In this document: piece after piece, positions 44,867 to 53,761 of the stretch | Layout of the letters: the number at the start of each line of letters is the position of its first letter | Numbering within the stretch: position 1 is the stretch's first letter | Origin: Terriglobia bacterium | GTDB lineage: Bacteria; Acidobacteriota; Terriglobia; Terriglobales; Acidobacteriaceae | DNA length: 64,000 nucleotides | Direction of reading: 5' to 3' | NCBI GenBank assembly: GCA_020073185.1 | Contig: JAIQFT010000028.1 | Location: 1-64,000, forward strand | Made by a program: the position numbers and the translations under genes | The notes under the pieces: generated by a model | Database searches by the model: none | What the model saw: the letters and a program-made list of their open reading frames with translations, nothing else | What the model was told of the DNA's origin: nothing

Positions 44867-46261
44867 TTACTGCCCCATACCCGCCGCCGCGACGTTGCTG
44901 GTTCCGTATTCCTTGAGCTTGTTATGCAACGTTTTTAGGCTGATCCCCAGAATTTCCGCGGCCCGCGTCTTGTTGTTGTTGGTGGCTTCCAGCGTTTTGA
45001 GGATGAGCAGCTTTTCCGCCTCGCCCACCGTCGTGCCCACTCCCAGCCGCACCGCGTTGGGTTCCTGCACCGGGGGACGCGGTGTCACCTGCCCAAATCC
45101 CGGCGGCAGGTGTCTGGTTTCCATGACGCCGCCGTCGCACACGATCACCGCGCGCTCCAAGGTGTTGCGCAACTCGCGCACGTTGCCGGGCCACGCATTG
45201 GCGGAAAACAGCGACATCACCGAGTCGCTGACCAACTGCACCTTGCGCCCGTGTTTTTCGTTCATCTCCGCCAGCAGCGTCGTCACCAGATCCGGCAGAT
45301 CCTGCTTGTGATCGCGCAGCGGCGGCATGGCAATGTTAAACACGTTGAGCCGATAGAAAAGGTCATTCCTCAGATATCCCTGCGCCACTGCCTCCTCCGG
45401 AACCTTGTTGGTTGCCGCTAGCACGCGCACGTCGACGGGGGTTTCGACCTTGCTGCCTAGACGCCGCAGCTTGCGGTCCTCGAGCACGCGCAGCAGCTTG
45501 GCCTGCGTGCCGATCGGCATCTCCCCAATTTCGTCCAGCAGCAGCGTGCCGCCCTCGGCAAGCTCAAAGCAGCCCACACGACGCTCCAGCGCGCCCGTGA
45601 ATGCGCCCTTCTCATGGCCGAAAACCTCGCTCTCGATCAGTGTCTCAGGGATGGCGGCACAATTGATCGCGATGAACGGCTTGCCTTTGCGCGGGCTGAG
45701 TTCGTGGATGGTGCGCGCTACCAGTTCTTTTCCCGTCCCGCTTTCCCCGGTGATCAGAACCGAGGCCGTGCTCGGGGCGACCATTTCCACCAGGTGAAAG
45801 ATCTCCTGCATCTGCCGCGACGAGCCCACCATCGGTCCCATGACGCCCTTGTCGCGCAGCGTGCGGCGCGTCACTTCCAGCTCGCGCTCGGTGTCATGCT
45901 GGCTGACGGCGTGTTTCAGGATGGTGCGCAGGCGCGTCGGTTCGCCGCCCTTCTGAATGTAGTCGTAGGCGCCGATCTTCATCGCTTCCACCGCGCTGTC
46001 CACGCTGCCGTGTGCGGTCATGACGATCACCTTGCATTCCTGCGGCAGCTCGGCGACCCGGCGCAGCAGTTCCATGCCGTCCATGCGCGGCATCATGAGA
46101 TCGGTCACAACGATGGCGGGCGCAAACCACCCGATCTTCTCCAGAGCTTCGATGCCATCGCGCGCCGTCTCGCATTTGCAGCCCCAGAGCGTGACCAGCT
46201 CGGCCAAACCACTGCGTTCGTTTTCCTCGTCTTCGACGATGAGTACCTTTTCCTGGCTCAT
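44867..46261 (-). CDS. NtrC-family sigma54-dependent response regulator
   Basis: 464 aa. Receiver with phospho-acceptor Asp54 (VVTDLMMPRMDG). The AAA+ domain has Walker A GESGTGKE, intact GAFTGA (GHEKGAFTGALERRVG), LLDEIGEMP and the NAWPGNVRELRN segment. A Fis-type HTH (ILGISLKTLHNKLKEYG) ends the protein. The ATG at 46261 fits the receiver start (MSQEKVLIVEDEE); a longer frame to 46321 is possible but unneeded. It is the first gene of an operon with the kinase and a lipoprotein, which suggests an envelope-stress role; that is inference. Confidence 0.93.
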   Translation of the reverse strand: MSQEKVLIVEDEENERSGLAELVTLWGCKCETARDGIEALEKIGWFAPAIVVTDLMMPRMDGMELLRRVAELPQECKVIVMTAHGSVDSAVEAMKIGAYDYIQKGGEPTRLRTILKHAVSQHDTERELEVTRRTLRDKGVMGPMVGSSRQMQEIFHLVEMVAPSTASVLITGESGTGKELVARTIHELSPRKGKPFIAINCAAIPETLIESEVFGHEKGAFTGALERRVGCFELAEGGTLLLDEIGEMPIGTQAKLLRVLEDRKLRRLGSKVETPVDVRVLAATNKVPEEAVAQGYLRNDLFYRLNVFNIAMPPLRDHKQDLPDLVTTLLAEMNEKHGRKVQLVSDSVMSLFSANAWPGNVRELRNTLERAVIVCDGGVMETRHLPPGFGQVTPRPPVQEPNAVRLGVGTTVGEAEKLLILKTLEATNNNKTRAAEILGISLKTLHNKLKEYGTSNVAAAGMGQ

Positions 46262-46552
46262 AAACGTTTGTCCGGCTCCATTATTCAGGCTCGGAACCCA
46301 TTCGGCAACCGTGTGCGCCACGAATCCGCATCGGCGGAGTTCATGCGTACAGAATGACTAAGATTTAGAGATGTGGTTCGCTTATGCGCGGCCCGGTGCC
46401 GAGTACTTCTTGCATAGATGCGCAATTCCGCCTGACAGTAACTCGGCCGTTTTTTCTCTCCAGCCGGTATCTATATCATGCAGCTGAAAGGTCGAAATCG
46501 GCTACCCGACAGTGCCGCGCCTACGCCGCTGCGCGCCGACAATACAGGGGTG

Positions 46553-46577
46553 GTGGGTCAGTTTGGAACTGGCCCAC
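46553..46577 (+). other. strong perfect-type hairpin upstream of the OmpA-like gene
   Basis: GTGGGTCAGTT and AACTGGCCCAC form an 11-bp stem with one G-T pair and a TGG loop, 20 nt upstream of the promoter -35 box. It could be an operator or a terminator for upstream transcription. No T-run follows. Confidence 0.5.
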
Positions 46578-46597
46578 ACCTAAACAGGCTCTAATCT

Positions 46598-46626
46598 TTG
46601 CACTTCGAGCGTGTTGCGATTACAAT
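46598..46626 (+). promoter_or_regulatory. sigma70-type promoter of the OmpA-like gene
   Basis: TTGCAC (46598-46603) and TACAAT (46621-46626) are spaced by exactly 17 nt, giving a leader of about 110 nt. Confidence 0.6.
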
Positions 46627-46742
46627 TTTCAGTTTGTGGTCCATGTCTGGATGTCGGTTGTGGGCTCCGCTTTTCTGTTCGGCTAATCTGTCCTCGATAG
46701 TCTGGTGTAGTTGGTCCCTGAGAATCTCCCGGAGGATCAGGC

Positions 46743-48329
46743 ATGTCACTTCGTGAAATGTTTCTTGGCCGCACTTGGCTGTACGTGGCGGCAATCCCCC
46801 TCCTACTTTTGTCCTTCACTTCATTCGCACAGGAGGCGACTCCTCCGACGGTCGACATCTTCGCCGGTTACTCCTGGATGAACCCCGGGGGCAACGTCGG
46901 CAACTTCAAGCTGCCGTCCATCAGCAAGGGATTCGGGGTCACCCCCACCTTCAATTTCAACCGCTGGGCCGGATTCAGCGTTGATATCGACGCGCATTAT
47001 GGCGACAACGTGAACGTCGCCACTTTCATGTTCGGCCCGCGGCTCAAACTCCGCGAGGAGCACTTCGAGCCGTTCCTCCATACCTTGGTTGGACTGCATC
47101 GCCTCTCGGTGGACGGCGTGGGAACCGACAACCGCATCGGCGCGGTCCTGGGCGGCGGGTTCGATATCCCGCTGTCACGGCGGTTTTCTTTCCGTCTGGT
47201 CGAGGCGGACTACGTGTGGGGGCATCATACTTGGAAGCCGGTCATTCTCAACAGTAAGGATCTTCAGGGCGCGCGCGTCCGCTCCGGCATTATCCTGAAT
47301 CTCGGCGGCGGGCAGCCTCCGCCGCCCCTGGCCGCGAGCTGCTCCCTGAGTCCGACCTCGGTCATGGCCGGCGAACCGGTGACCATGACGGCTACCGCCA
47401 GTAACATCATCAAGAACCACACCGTCACCTACGACTTCAAGACAACGGGCGGCAAGGCCACCCCGAAAGATAATACCGTCGCGTTGGACACCACCGGTCT
47501 GGCGCCCGGCTCATACACTGTCAGCGCAACGGTAACGGATCCGAAGGAAAAGAAGATGGCGCCGGCCACCTGCAACGCTGCCTTCAACGTGCAGGAGCCG
47601 CCCAAGCATCCGCCGACCGTTGTCTGCAGCGCCAACCCCGCCACCGTCCAAGCCGGCACTTTGTCCACCGTTACCGCTACCGGACAGAGTCCCGACAATC
47701 GCCCGCTAACTTACAACTTCACCGCCAGCGGCGGCCGCATTTCGCCCAGCGGCGCGCAGGCCACGATGGATACCGCCGGCGCTTCCGCCGGTCCGATCAC
47801 CATAACCTGTACGGCGACTGACGATCGCGGGCTCAGCGGCAGTAACACTACGTCGGTCAACGTGGAGGTTCCTCCACCACCGCCGACGGCCAGCAAGCTC
47901 AACGAAATCCAGTTCAAGAATCCGAAGCTGCCGGCTCGCGTGGACAACGAAGCCAAGGCCATCCTGGACGACGTTGCTCTCCGCCTGCAGCGCGAACCCG
48001 ATGCCAAAGCTGTCATTGTCGGCAATTACGAGGCTGGCGAGAAGAATGGCCAGAAGCTTGCCGAGCAGCGCGCGGTCAACACCAAGGCCTACCTCACGCA
48101 GGAAAGGGGAATCGATCCGAGCCGCTTTGAGTTGCGTACCGGCAGCGCTGGCAATCGCACCGCCGAGATCTACCTCGTTCCCGCCGGGGCGACCTTCAAC
48201 GTTCAAGGCACGCAAGCGTTCGATGCCAGCAAAATGAAGGCGGGCAAGAACGCCTATCCCCAGGCGCCGGCCCCGAAAGCCGCGCCGGGTAAGAAGAAGG
48301 CAGCAAAGCCTGCGGCTCCGAAGCAGTAG
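46743..48329 (+). CDS. OmpA-like outer-membrane protein with Ig-like domains
   Basis: A 528-aa protein. A signal peptide (LLLLSFTSFAQ) is followed by an eight-stranded-barrel-like domain (about 33-195, VDIFAGYSWMNPGGNVG to GIILNLGGG). Two Ig-like/PKD-like repeats follow (about 200-285 and 290-375; both begin with SxSPxxVxAG-type sequence and contain TVTATG-type strands). An OmpA-like peptidoglycan-associated domain comes next (about 385-490, with EQRAVNTKAYL), then an Ala/Lys/Pro-rich tail. It likely links outer membrane and cell wall. CGGAGGATC gives a good ribosome binding site. Strong promoter and terminator flank it, so it is monocistronic. Confidence 0.9.
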   Translation: MSLREMFLGRTWLYVAAIPLLLLSFTSFAQEATPPTVDIFAGYSWMNPGGNVGNFKLPSISKGFGVTPTFNFNRWAGFSVDIDAHYGDNVNVATFMFGPRLKLREEHFEPFLHTLVGLHRLSVDGVGTDNRIGAVLGGGFDIPLSRRFSFRLVEADYVWGHHTWKPVILNSKDLQGARVRSGIILNLGGGQPPPPLAASCSLSPTSVMAGEPVTMTATASNIIKNHTVTYDFKTTGGKATPKDNTVALDTTGLAPGSYTVSATVTDPKEKKMAPATCNAAFNVQEPPKHPPTVVCSANPATVQAGTLSTVTATGQSPDNRPLTYNFTASGGRISPSGAQATMDTAGASAGPITITCTATDDRGLSGSNTTSVNVEVPPPPPTASKLNEIQFKNPKLPARVDNEAKAILDDVALRLQREPDAKAVIVGNYEAGEKNGQKLAEQRAVNTKAYLTQERGIDPSRFELRTGSAGNRTAEIYLVPAGATFNVQGTQAFDASKMKAGKNAYPQAPAPKAAPGKKKAAKPAAPKQ

Positions 48330-48349
48330 TTTGAGAACGGTCGCAGTGA

Positions 48350-48379
48350 GGCCGGTCGGTAGTCTCCGACCGGCCTTTT
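48350..48379 (+). terminator. rho-independent terminator of the OmpA-like gene
   Basis: Stem GGCCGGTCGG/CCGACCGGCC with a 6-nt loop, followed by TTTTCC. Confidence 0.93.
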
Positions 48380-48533
48380 CCTCTCTCGCGGCAACCCCGC
48401 CTGCCGGGAACGAATCGGATCTGCACTTCCATTTGGTCCCGCCAAATGGGGTCTTTCGTCTCACGACCTTCGTCACCAGACTTGGTACTATTGCGCTGTA
48501 GCGCCTGGGCTAGAATCGCGACACCATTCCCGC

Positions 48534-50594
48534 ATGAAAAACGTGACCACATCCACTGCATCTGGCGAGTTGGTGAGTTTGGCTGCCCTTCGTGTTCGCA
48601 CCCGGCACTTGGCTGCCATTCTGCTTCTGGCCACTTGTTTTGCCGCGGCGCAGACCCCGGCTTCCCATAGCCGCTGGATTGCGCTTGGTCCCGAGGGTGG
48701 CGACGTGCGTAGCCTGGCGCTCGATCCGCACGATCCCAGCCGCGTCTTCCTGGGTACCAGCGCCGGCGAACTCTATCTCTCCACCGACGCGGGCGCCACC
48801 TGGTCGCACTTTGCCCACTTTGGCGATAGCAACGACTATGTCCTCGACCACATCGTGGTCGATCCCACCGACGCGAACACGATCTACGTTGCAGCCTGGA
48901 GCATCGAAAACAACGGCGGCGACATTTTCCGCTCGCGCGACGCCGGCCGCACCTGGCAGGCGCTGCCCGCCATGCATGGCAAGTCGGTGCGCAGCTTCGC
49001 CGTCTTCCAACGCGATCCCCGCATCATGGTGGCGGGCACGCTGGACGGTGTTTTCCGCAGCCCCAACCGCGGTGACACTTGGGAGCGCATCTCGCCTGCC
49101 AACCATGCCGAGATCAAGAACATCGAGTCCATCGCCATAGACCCGCGCTCCTCCGACGTGCTCTACGCCGGCACCTGGCACCTGCCGTGGAAGACCACCG
49201 ATGGCGGCCTCAACTGGCGCTCCATGAAGCAGGGCATCGTGGACGATTCCGATGTCTTCTCCATCATCATTGACCAGCAGAATCCTACGACCGTGTACCT
49301 GAGCGCGTGCTCCGGTATCTACAAGAGCGAGAATTCCGGCGAACTGTTCCACAAAATTCAGGGTATCCCGTTCTCGGCGCGGCGCACCCGCGTTTTGCAC
49401 CAGGACCCCGCCAACCCGGCCGTCGTTTATGCCGGTACGACGGAGGGGCTGTGGAAGACCCTTGACGCCGGTAAGACGTGGCGCCGCACGACCGCGTCCA
49501 ACGTGATCGTGAATGACGTCTTGGCCGATCCGCACCAGTCGTCGCACATACTGCTGGCCACCGACCGCAGCGGAGTGCTTGCCAGCGACGACGGCGGGCA
49601 GAGCGTCCGCGCTTCCAACCACGGCTTTTCGCATCGCCAGGTTTCCACCGTGCTCGCCGATCGCAACCAGTCCAGCACGCTCTATGCGGGAGTGCTCAAT
49701 GACAAGGAATTCGGCGGCGTCTTTGTCAGCCACGACAGCGGCAGCCACTGGCAGCAGATGAACGCCGGACTCGCCGGCCACGACATCTTCACGCTGGCGC
49801 AATCGGCCAACGGCGACCTGCTCGCCGGCACACACCGCGGCGTCTATTTATACGAGAACAAGGTTGCACGCTGGCGGCCGATTAACGTCGTCGTCACCGA
49901 AAGGCTGGTGACGGTAAAGACCACTTCCAAGAAAACCAAAAAGAAAGTAATCACCACCCGCCGCGAATTGGTGAAATCGGAGCTCAACACCCGCGTGGCG
50001 CGCATCGTGGTTTCCGGCGATCGCTGGTCTGCCGCTACCTCGGACGGCGTTTACACTACTCTTGACCACGGCCTGACCTGGCGTGGAGGGCCGGTGGCGG
50101 CAGAGCGCAGCTTCTTCTCCATGGACGCGGCCGGCGAGCAAATCTTGGCCGCAACCCCGAACTCGTTGGTGTTTTCGCGCGATGGCGGCGCCGCATGGTC
50201 AAAGATTGCCCTGCCCCCGTATGTGGGAATTGTGCGTGGCGTCGCCATCTCTCCCGCAAGCCTTTGGATTGCCACCCATGCCGGTGTGTTTTACAGCCAG
50301 GACAATGGCGCCAACTGGGTACATGTGCTGGTCGGAACGCCGCCGCAGAACCTGATGTCGGTGCGCTTCGACGCCGATGCGCAGCGCCTCCTGGGTTTGA
50401 CGCCTTCGGGCGAAATCTACTCGACGCACGACGGCCGAGTATGGCGCCGCGCTGCCGATGCCGGACTTCACATCCGCTCCATCAGCATCGCCGGCGGACG
50501 ACTGCTCGGCATCACTCCGTTCCGGGGCATTGTTGCCCAACCCGAGTCCGAAGCACCCTCGCTGCGTGCCACTGCGGGCGGCAGCTTGCAATAA
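48534..50594 (+). CDS. exported Asp-box (BNR) beta-propeller protein
   Basis: A 686-aa protein with an N-terminal signal segment (about 24-40, AAILLLATCFAAAQ). About eleven Asp-box motifs SxDxGxTW spread along it (STDAGATW, SRDAGRTW, TTDGGLNW, TLDAGKTW, TLDHGLTW, SRDGGAAW, SQDNGANW and others). This gives one or two sialidase/Vps10/Ycf48-like propellers. A Lys/Thr-rich insert (about 460-485, TSKKTKKKVITTRR) interrupts the repeats. No sialidase catalytic residues were identified, so binding or assembly is more likely than hydrolysis. It has its own terminator. Confidence 0.88.
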   Translation: MKNVTTSTASGELVSLAALRVRTRHLAAILLLATCFAAAQTPASHSRWIALGPEGGDVRSLALDPHDPSRVFLGTSAGELYLSTDAGATWSHFAHFGDSNDYVLDHIVVDPTDANTIYVAAWSIENNGGDIFRSRDAGRTWQALPAMHGKSVRSFAVFQRDPRIMVAGTLDGVFRSPNRGDTWERISPANHAEIKNIESIAIDPRSSDVLYAGTWHLPWKTTDGGLNWRSMKQGIVDDSDVFSIIIDQQNPTTVYLSACSGIYKSENSGELFHKIQGIPFSARRTRVLHQDPANPAVVYAGTTEGLWKTLDAGKTWRRTTASNVIVNDVLADPHQSSHILLATDRSGVLASDDGGQSVRASNHGFSHRQVSTVLADRNQSSTLYAGVLNDKEFGGVFVSHDSGSHWQQMNAGLAGHDIFTLAQSANGDLLAGTHRGVYLYENKVARWRPINVVVTERLVTVKTTSKKTKKKVITTRRELVKSELNTRVARIVVSGDRWSAATSDGVYTTLDHGLTWRGGPVAAERSFFSMDAAGEQILAATPNSLVFSRDGGAAWSKIALPPYVGIVRGVAISPASLWIATHAGVFYSQDNGANWVHVLVGTPPQNLMSVRFDADAQRLLGLTPSGEIYSTHDGRVWRRAADAGLHIRSISIAGGRLLGITPFRGIVAQPESEAPSLRATAGGSLQ

Positions 50595-50616
50595 CCCGCG
50601 GCAGTCAGGAAGACCG

Positions 50617-50651
50617 AATGGGAGTCCAGTGCTTCCCGGACTCCCATTTTT
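50617..50651 (+). terminator. rho-independent terminator of the propeller gene
   Basis: Stem AATGGGAGTCC/GGACTCCCATT (11 bp) with a 10-nt loop, followed by TTTT. Confidence 0.93.
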
Positions 50652-50734
50652 CCGTATTACCCTCCAAGCCGGAAAAAACTACACGGGGATACCTGAGCCA
50701 TTCCCACAGGTGATTGAAAATCATAGCCAAAAGT

Positions 50735-50750
50735 TGGCACCAGGAGTGCC
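50735..50750 (+). promoter_or_regulatory. candidate sigma54 (-24/-12) promoter
   Basis: TGGCAC-N6-TGCC with GG (50736-50737) and GC (50748-50749) at the required spacing of 10 nt. It matches TGGCAC(N5)TTGC except for one T. It lies about 40 nt before the glycine-zipper lipoprotein gene. Confidence 0.5.
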
Positions 50751-50790
50751 CTGCTGCCGGGTGGCCCGTAACCATGCAATGGGGTCTATC

Positions 50791-51480
50791 ATGACAATCA
50801 AATCGGCTGTTGCTTTGGTCGTGATTTCATTCCCCCTCCTGTTTGCCGTCGCTTGCGGCACCGTCCCGGATAGCGTCAATGCCGCTACGGCCCCACCCGC
50901 CGGCGGTTCCAATCCACCGTTCTCCGATGCCAAGAAGGGAGTCCTCTCCCCTCCCTCGCTGGCGCTGGATGAGGTGACCGTTCCCGCCGGCACTCCCATT
51001 TCCGTGCGCTTGCAAAACGCTATTTCCAGCGCCTCCAATCGGCCTGGCGACGAATTTGCCGCCGTGCTGGACGATCCCATCGTGGTTGACGGCACCACCA
51101 TCGCTCCGCGCGGCGCCATGGTTCGCGGCCGCGTCGTGGCTGCTCGCTCCTCGGGACACCTGCACAAGTCGGGTTACCTCCGCCTCTCGCTGGTGTCCCT
51201 TGAGATGGACGGAAAATCGCAGCCCGTGCATACCTCCAGCGTCTTCGTGGTGGGCGGCTCCCACAAAAAACGCAACCTCGCGCTCATCGGTGGAGGCGCG
51301 GGCGCTGGCGCGCTGATCGGGGCCATTGCCGGCGGCGCCAAGGGCGCCCTTATCGGCACCGCCATCGGCGGTGGCAGCGGCACTGCCGGTGCGTACTTTA
51401 CCGGCAAGAAGGATGTCTCCTTCGCGCCGGAACGCCGGCTCACTTTCCGCCTCACCCAACCCCTGGTCACCAAGGCATAG
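50791..51480 (+). CDS. glycine-zipper lipoprotein
   Basis: A 229-aa lipoprotein (lipobox FAVAC). The mature part starts with a Pro-rich linker, then VPAGTPISVRLQNAISSASN, a beta-rich domain. A glycine zipper follows (IGGGAGAGALIGAIAGGAKG and GTAIGGGSGTAGAYFTGKKD). It is a paralogue of the exported protein at 16429-17412 and shares domain order with it, but lacks the LPPGL tail. ATG 50791 is preceded by GGGG at 6 nt. A -24/-12 sigma54-type promoter lies just upstream, so one of the nearby sigma54 activators may control it. Confidence 0.84.
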   Translation: MTIKSAVALVVISFPLLFAVACGTVPDSVNAATAPPAGGSNPPFSDAKKGVLSPPSLALDEVTVPAGTPISVRLQNAISSASNRPGDEFAAVLDDPIVVDGTTIAPRGAMVRGRVVAARSSGHLHKSGYLRLSLVSLEMDGKSQPVHTSSVFVVGGSHKKRNLALIGGGAGAGALIGAIAGGAKGALIGTAIGGGSGTAGAYFTGKKDVSFAPERRLTFRLTQPLVTKA

Positions 51481-51659
51481 GGTGCCTCCTTCCACGACGG
51501 GCCAGTGTTGGCGTTTCTTGACGCCTCGCTTTTCCCACCCAGAAACGTCCCAAAATGAAACTCTGTGGACCGCCCCGTCCCATTCCGGGTTTCGTGTCTG
51601 TGCCTACGTGTCTTTTTATGGGAGCGAGTAGGGCGATTACAGCCTAATATCCTCTCGTA

Positions 51660-53228
51660 ATGTCCGCCACACCTGTGATTTACGTCACTTCATTCCAAAA
51701 CGGAAAAATCTATTCTTTGCTCGGGTCGTCTGTACCAACTTGGGCTCAACTTGCGGCAGATATGTCCCGTTCCGTTTCGAGATCGGCGGCTCCTGCTCTC
51801 CTCAGAGGCGGCACCGAATTCTTGGAGGCGGCTGCCCATGATTGCCCGCACGGCCTGATGATTGAGCAAGCCGGGCATGTGGTTTACGCCAACCCGGCCT
51901 ACGCCCGCCTTGCCGGCTTTTCCACACCTCTTTCCCTGATCGGGAAACCGGTAGAGGCCCTCTCCATCCCCGCCAAGGCCGCGCGTAAATCACGCGCTGG
52001 GGGCAATGAAGGTCCGCCGGAGCTCGACACCATTCGCTTGGAATTTCGCCGCGGCTCCTACCCTCTGGTCTTGCACGTGGTCCGCGACGTCTCCGATCGC
52101 CGCCGCCTGGCGCACGACTTCAATAACGTTCTGACCGCCATCACGCTCTACTCCGACCTGCTGCTGGAGCGCACCCAGCGCCGTCGCGAAGCCGAGGAGA
52201 TCCATCTCGCCGCACAGCGCGGCACCGCCATCGTGCGCCAGTTGTTGACCTTCGCGCGCCAGCAACCGCTGGCGCCGCGGCTGGTCTCGTTGTTTGCCAT
52301 CGTCTCCTCCATGCGCGGCATGCTGGAACCGCTGCTGGGCGAGAACATCGAACTCATCACCCGTTCCGAAGGCGATCACGACGCGGTGTACGTGGATCCA
52401 GCGCAGATGCAGCAGGTCATCCTCAATCTTGTGATGAACGCGCGCGATGCCATGCCCGAGGGCGGCCAGGTTCGCATCTCAACCGGCGCCTGCACGTTGC
52501 ACGCGCGCGCGGCGCAGCGCCATCCCGGATTGCATCCCGGCGAATACGCCACCCTGACCGTCTCCGACACCGGTTGCGGCATGGATGAGCAGGTGCGCAA
52601 GCGCCTATTCGAGCCGTTTTTCACAACCAAGCGTGTCGGCGAGGGCGTTGGGCTCGGCATGTCCATGGTGTACGGCATCGTCAGCCAGAGCGGCGGCGCG
52701 GTTTCCGTGTCCAGCAAGCCCGGCAAGGGCACGCGCGTCACCATCCACCTGCCATGTTCCACCGCGGACCTCGCCGCCGATGCTGCCGGTGCCGTCATCG
52801 CGCAGCCTGGCATCGGCACGGGAACGGTCGTGCTGGCCGAAGATGACGCTGCCGTGCGCTCTTCCGTAGCTCATCTGCTGACGGAAACGGGATATCGCGT
52901 GCTGCAGGCGCGCGACGGCCAACAGGCCGTCCGGCTGGCCCGCGCCCACACCGGCAACATTGATTTGTTCATCAGCGATGTGGTCATGCCCGGGATGTGT
53001 GGCTGCGACGCCGTCCGTCAGGTCCAGCAGCTTCATCCGGAAACCCGAGCTCTTTTTATCACCGGCTATCCGGCCAAGGCCAACACGGCCGCTGCCGGAG
53101 CCAAGCTCTTATACAAGCCCTTCTCCCGCGCCATGCTGGCCGAGAAGGTGCGCGAAGTCCTTGATCACCGGCCGTCGGCTGCTGTCGCCGGCGGCCCCGG
53201 TTCGCCGATGGAGAGGGAATTGCCATGA
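51660..53228 (+). CDS. hybrid sensor histidine kinase
   Basis: 522 aa, apparently cytosolic. A PAS-like sensor (about 50-145) precedes a HisKA-type helix with His152 in RRLAHDFNNVLTAI. A HATPase domain follows (LVMNARDAMPEGG, VSDTGCGMDE, GEGVGLGMSMVYG), then a C-terminal receiver (about 388-505) with phospho-acceptor Asp440 (LFISDVVMPG). The first 35 residues may not be translated, because an in-frame ATG lies at 51762. Its stop overlaps the start of the next regulator as ATGA, so kinase and regulator are co-translated. Confidence 0.92.
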   Translation: MSATPVIYVTSFQNGKIYSLLGSSVPTWAQLAADMSRSVSRSAAPALLRGGTEFLEAAAHDCPHGLMIEQAGHVVYANPAYARLAGFSTPLSLIGKPVEALSIPAKAARKSRAGGNEGPPELDTIRLEFRRGSYPLVLHVVRDVSDRRRLAHDFNNVLTAITLYSDLLLERTQRRREAEEIHLAAQRGTAIVRQLLTFARQQPLAPRLVSLFAIVSSMRGMLEPLLGENIELITRSEGDHDAVYVDPAQMQQVILNLVMNARDAMPEGGQVRISTGACTLHARAAQRHPGLHPGEYATLTVSDTGCGMDEQVRKRLFEPFFTTKRVGEGVGLGMSMVYGIVSQSGGAVSVSSKPGKGTRVTIHLPCSTADLAADAAGAVIAQPGIGTGTVVLAEDDAAVRSSVAHLLTETGYRVLQARDGQQAVRLARAHTGNIDLFISDVVMPGMCGCDAVRQVQQLHPETRALFITGYPAKANTAAAGAKLLYKPFSRAMLAEKVREVLDHRPSAAVAGGPGSPMERELP

Positions 53229-53761
53229 TCTCCGCTTTGGATACAATCACTGGACCCCGTGAGTTACCGGGCGCAAATCTGCTCAACCTGCTCATCGTGG
53301 ACGACGAGCGCGCCGTCCGCGAAGGTTGCCGCGAAGCCGCGCAGAGTGCCGGCTTCAACACCTTCGTCGCCGATTCCGCCGAGCACGCCTACAAGGTGCT
53401 CGACAGCCAGAACATCGACATCGTGTTGCTCGACCTCAAGCTGCCCGGTGGTAGCGGTCTGGAAGCGCTGGCCACGATCAAAGGCCGCCGCCCCAATGCC
53501 GTGGTCACCATTATCACCGGCTACGCCACGGTTCCCTCGGCGGTGCAGGCGATGAAGATGGGTGCGTTTGACTACATCAGCAAGCCGTTCACCCTGGACG
53601 AGCTCCGCGTCATGCTGGAGCGCGCCATCGGAAATGGAGAAGCTCTACCGCATCATCGCCAAGGCGGCGCAGAGCACTCACCCCGTGCTCATCATGGGCG
53701 AAAGCGGCACTGGCAAAGAGCTGGTGGCGCGCTGCATCCACTACTCCGGGCCTTATCATGA
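53225..53761 (+). pseudogene. NtrC-type regulator, receiver part (frameshifted gene, 5' portion)
   Basis: The first 137 codons encode an intact receiver: DD at 26-27, phospho-acceptor Asp70 (VLLDLKLPGG) and Lys120 in FDYISKPF. After LERAIGNG the frame leaves the family and runs into an unrelated tail, ending at a stop at 53761. The expected AAA+ domain continues in the +1 frame from about 53630. The usual 20-30-residue linker between receiver and AAA+ domain is also missing. So a deletion, or a sequencing error, split one gene. The receiver itself could still be made as a separate protein, overlapping ATGA with the kinase. Confidence 0.8.

Larger units (their letters stand above)
46262..46742. 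other. intergenic region with hairpin and promoter of the OmpA-like gene
   Basis: About 480 bp between divergent genes. It contains the hairpin at 46553-46577 and the promoter at 46598-46626. No protein-coding gene is convincing. One open frame (46384-46686) lacks any recognisable motif. Confidence 0.5.

Noticed and set aside
46299-46316. Possible sigma54 promoter TGGCGCACACGGTTGCC on the minus strand before the regulator gene
   Set aside because: Spacing between GG and GC is 11 nt, one too long.
46384-46686. Open frame of 100 codons upstream of the OmpA-like gene
   Set aside because: It runs through the hairpin and promoter region and has no recognisable motif.
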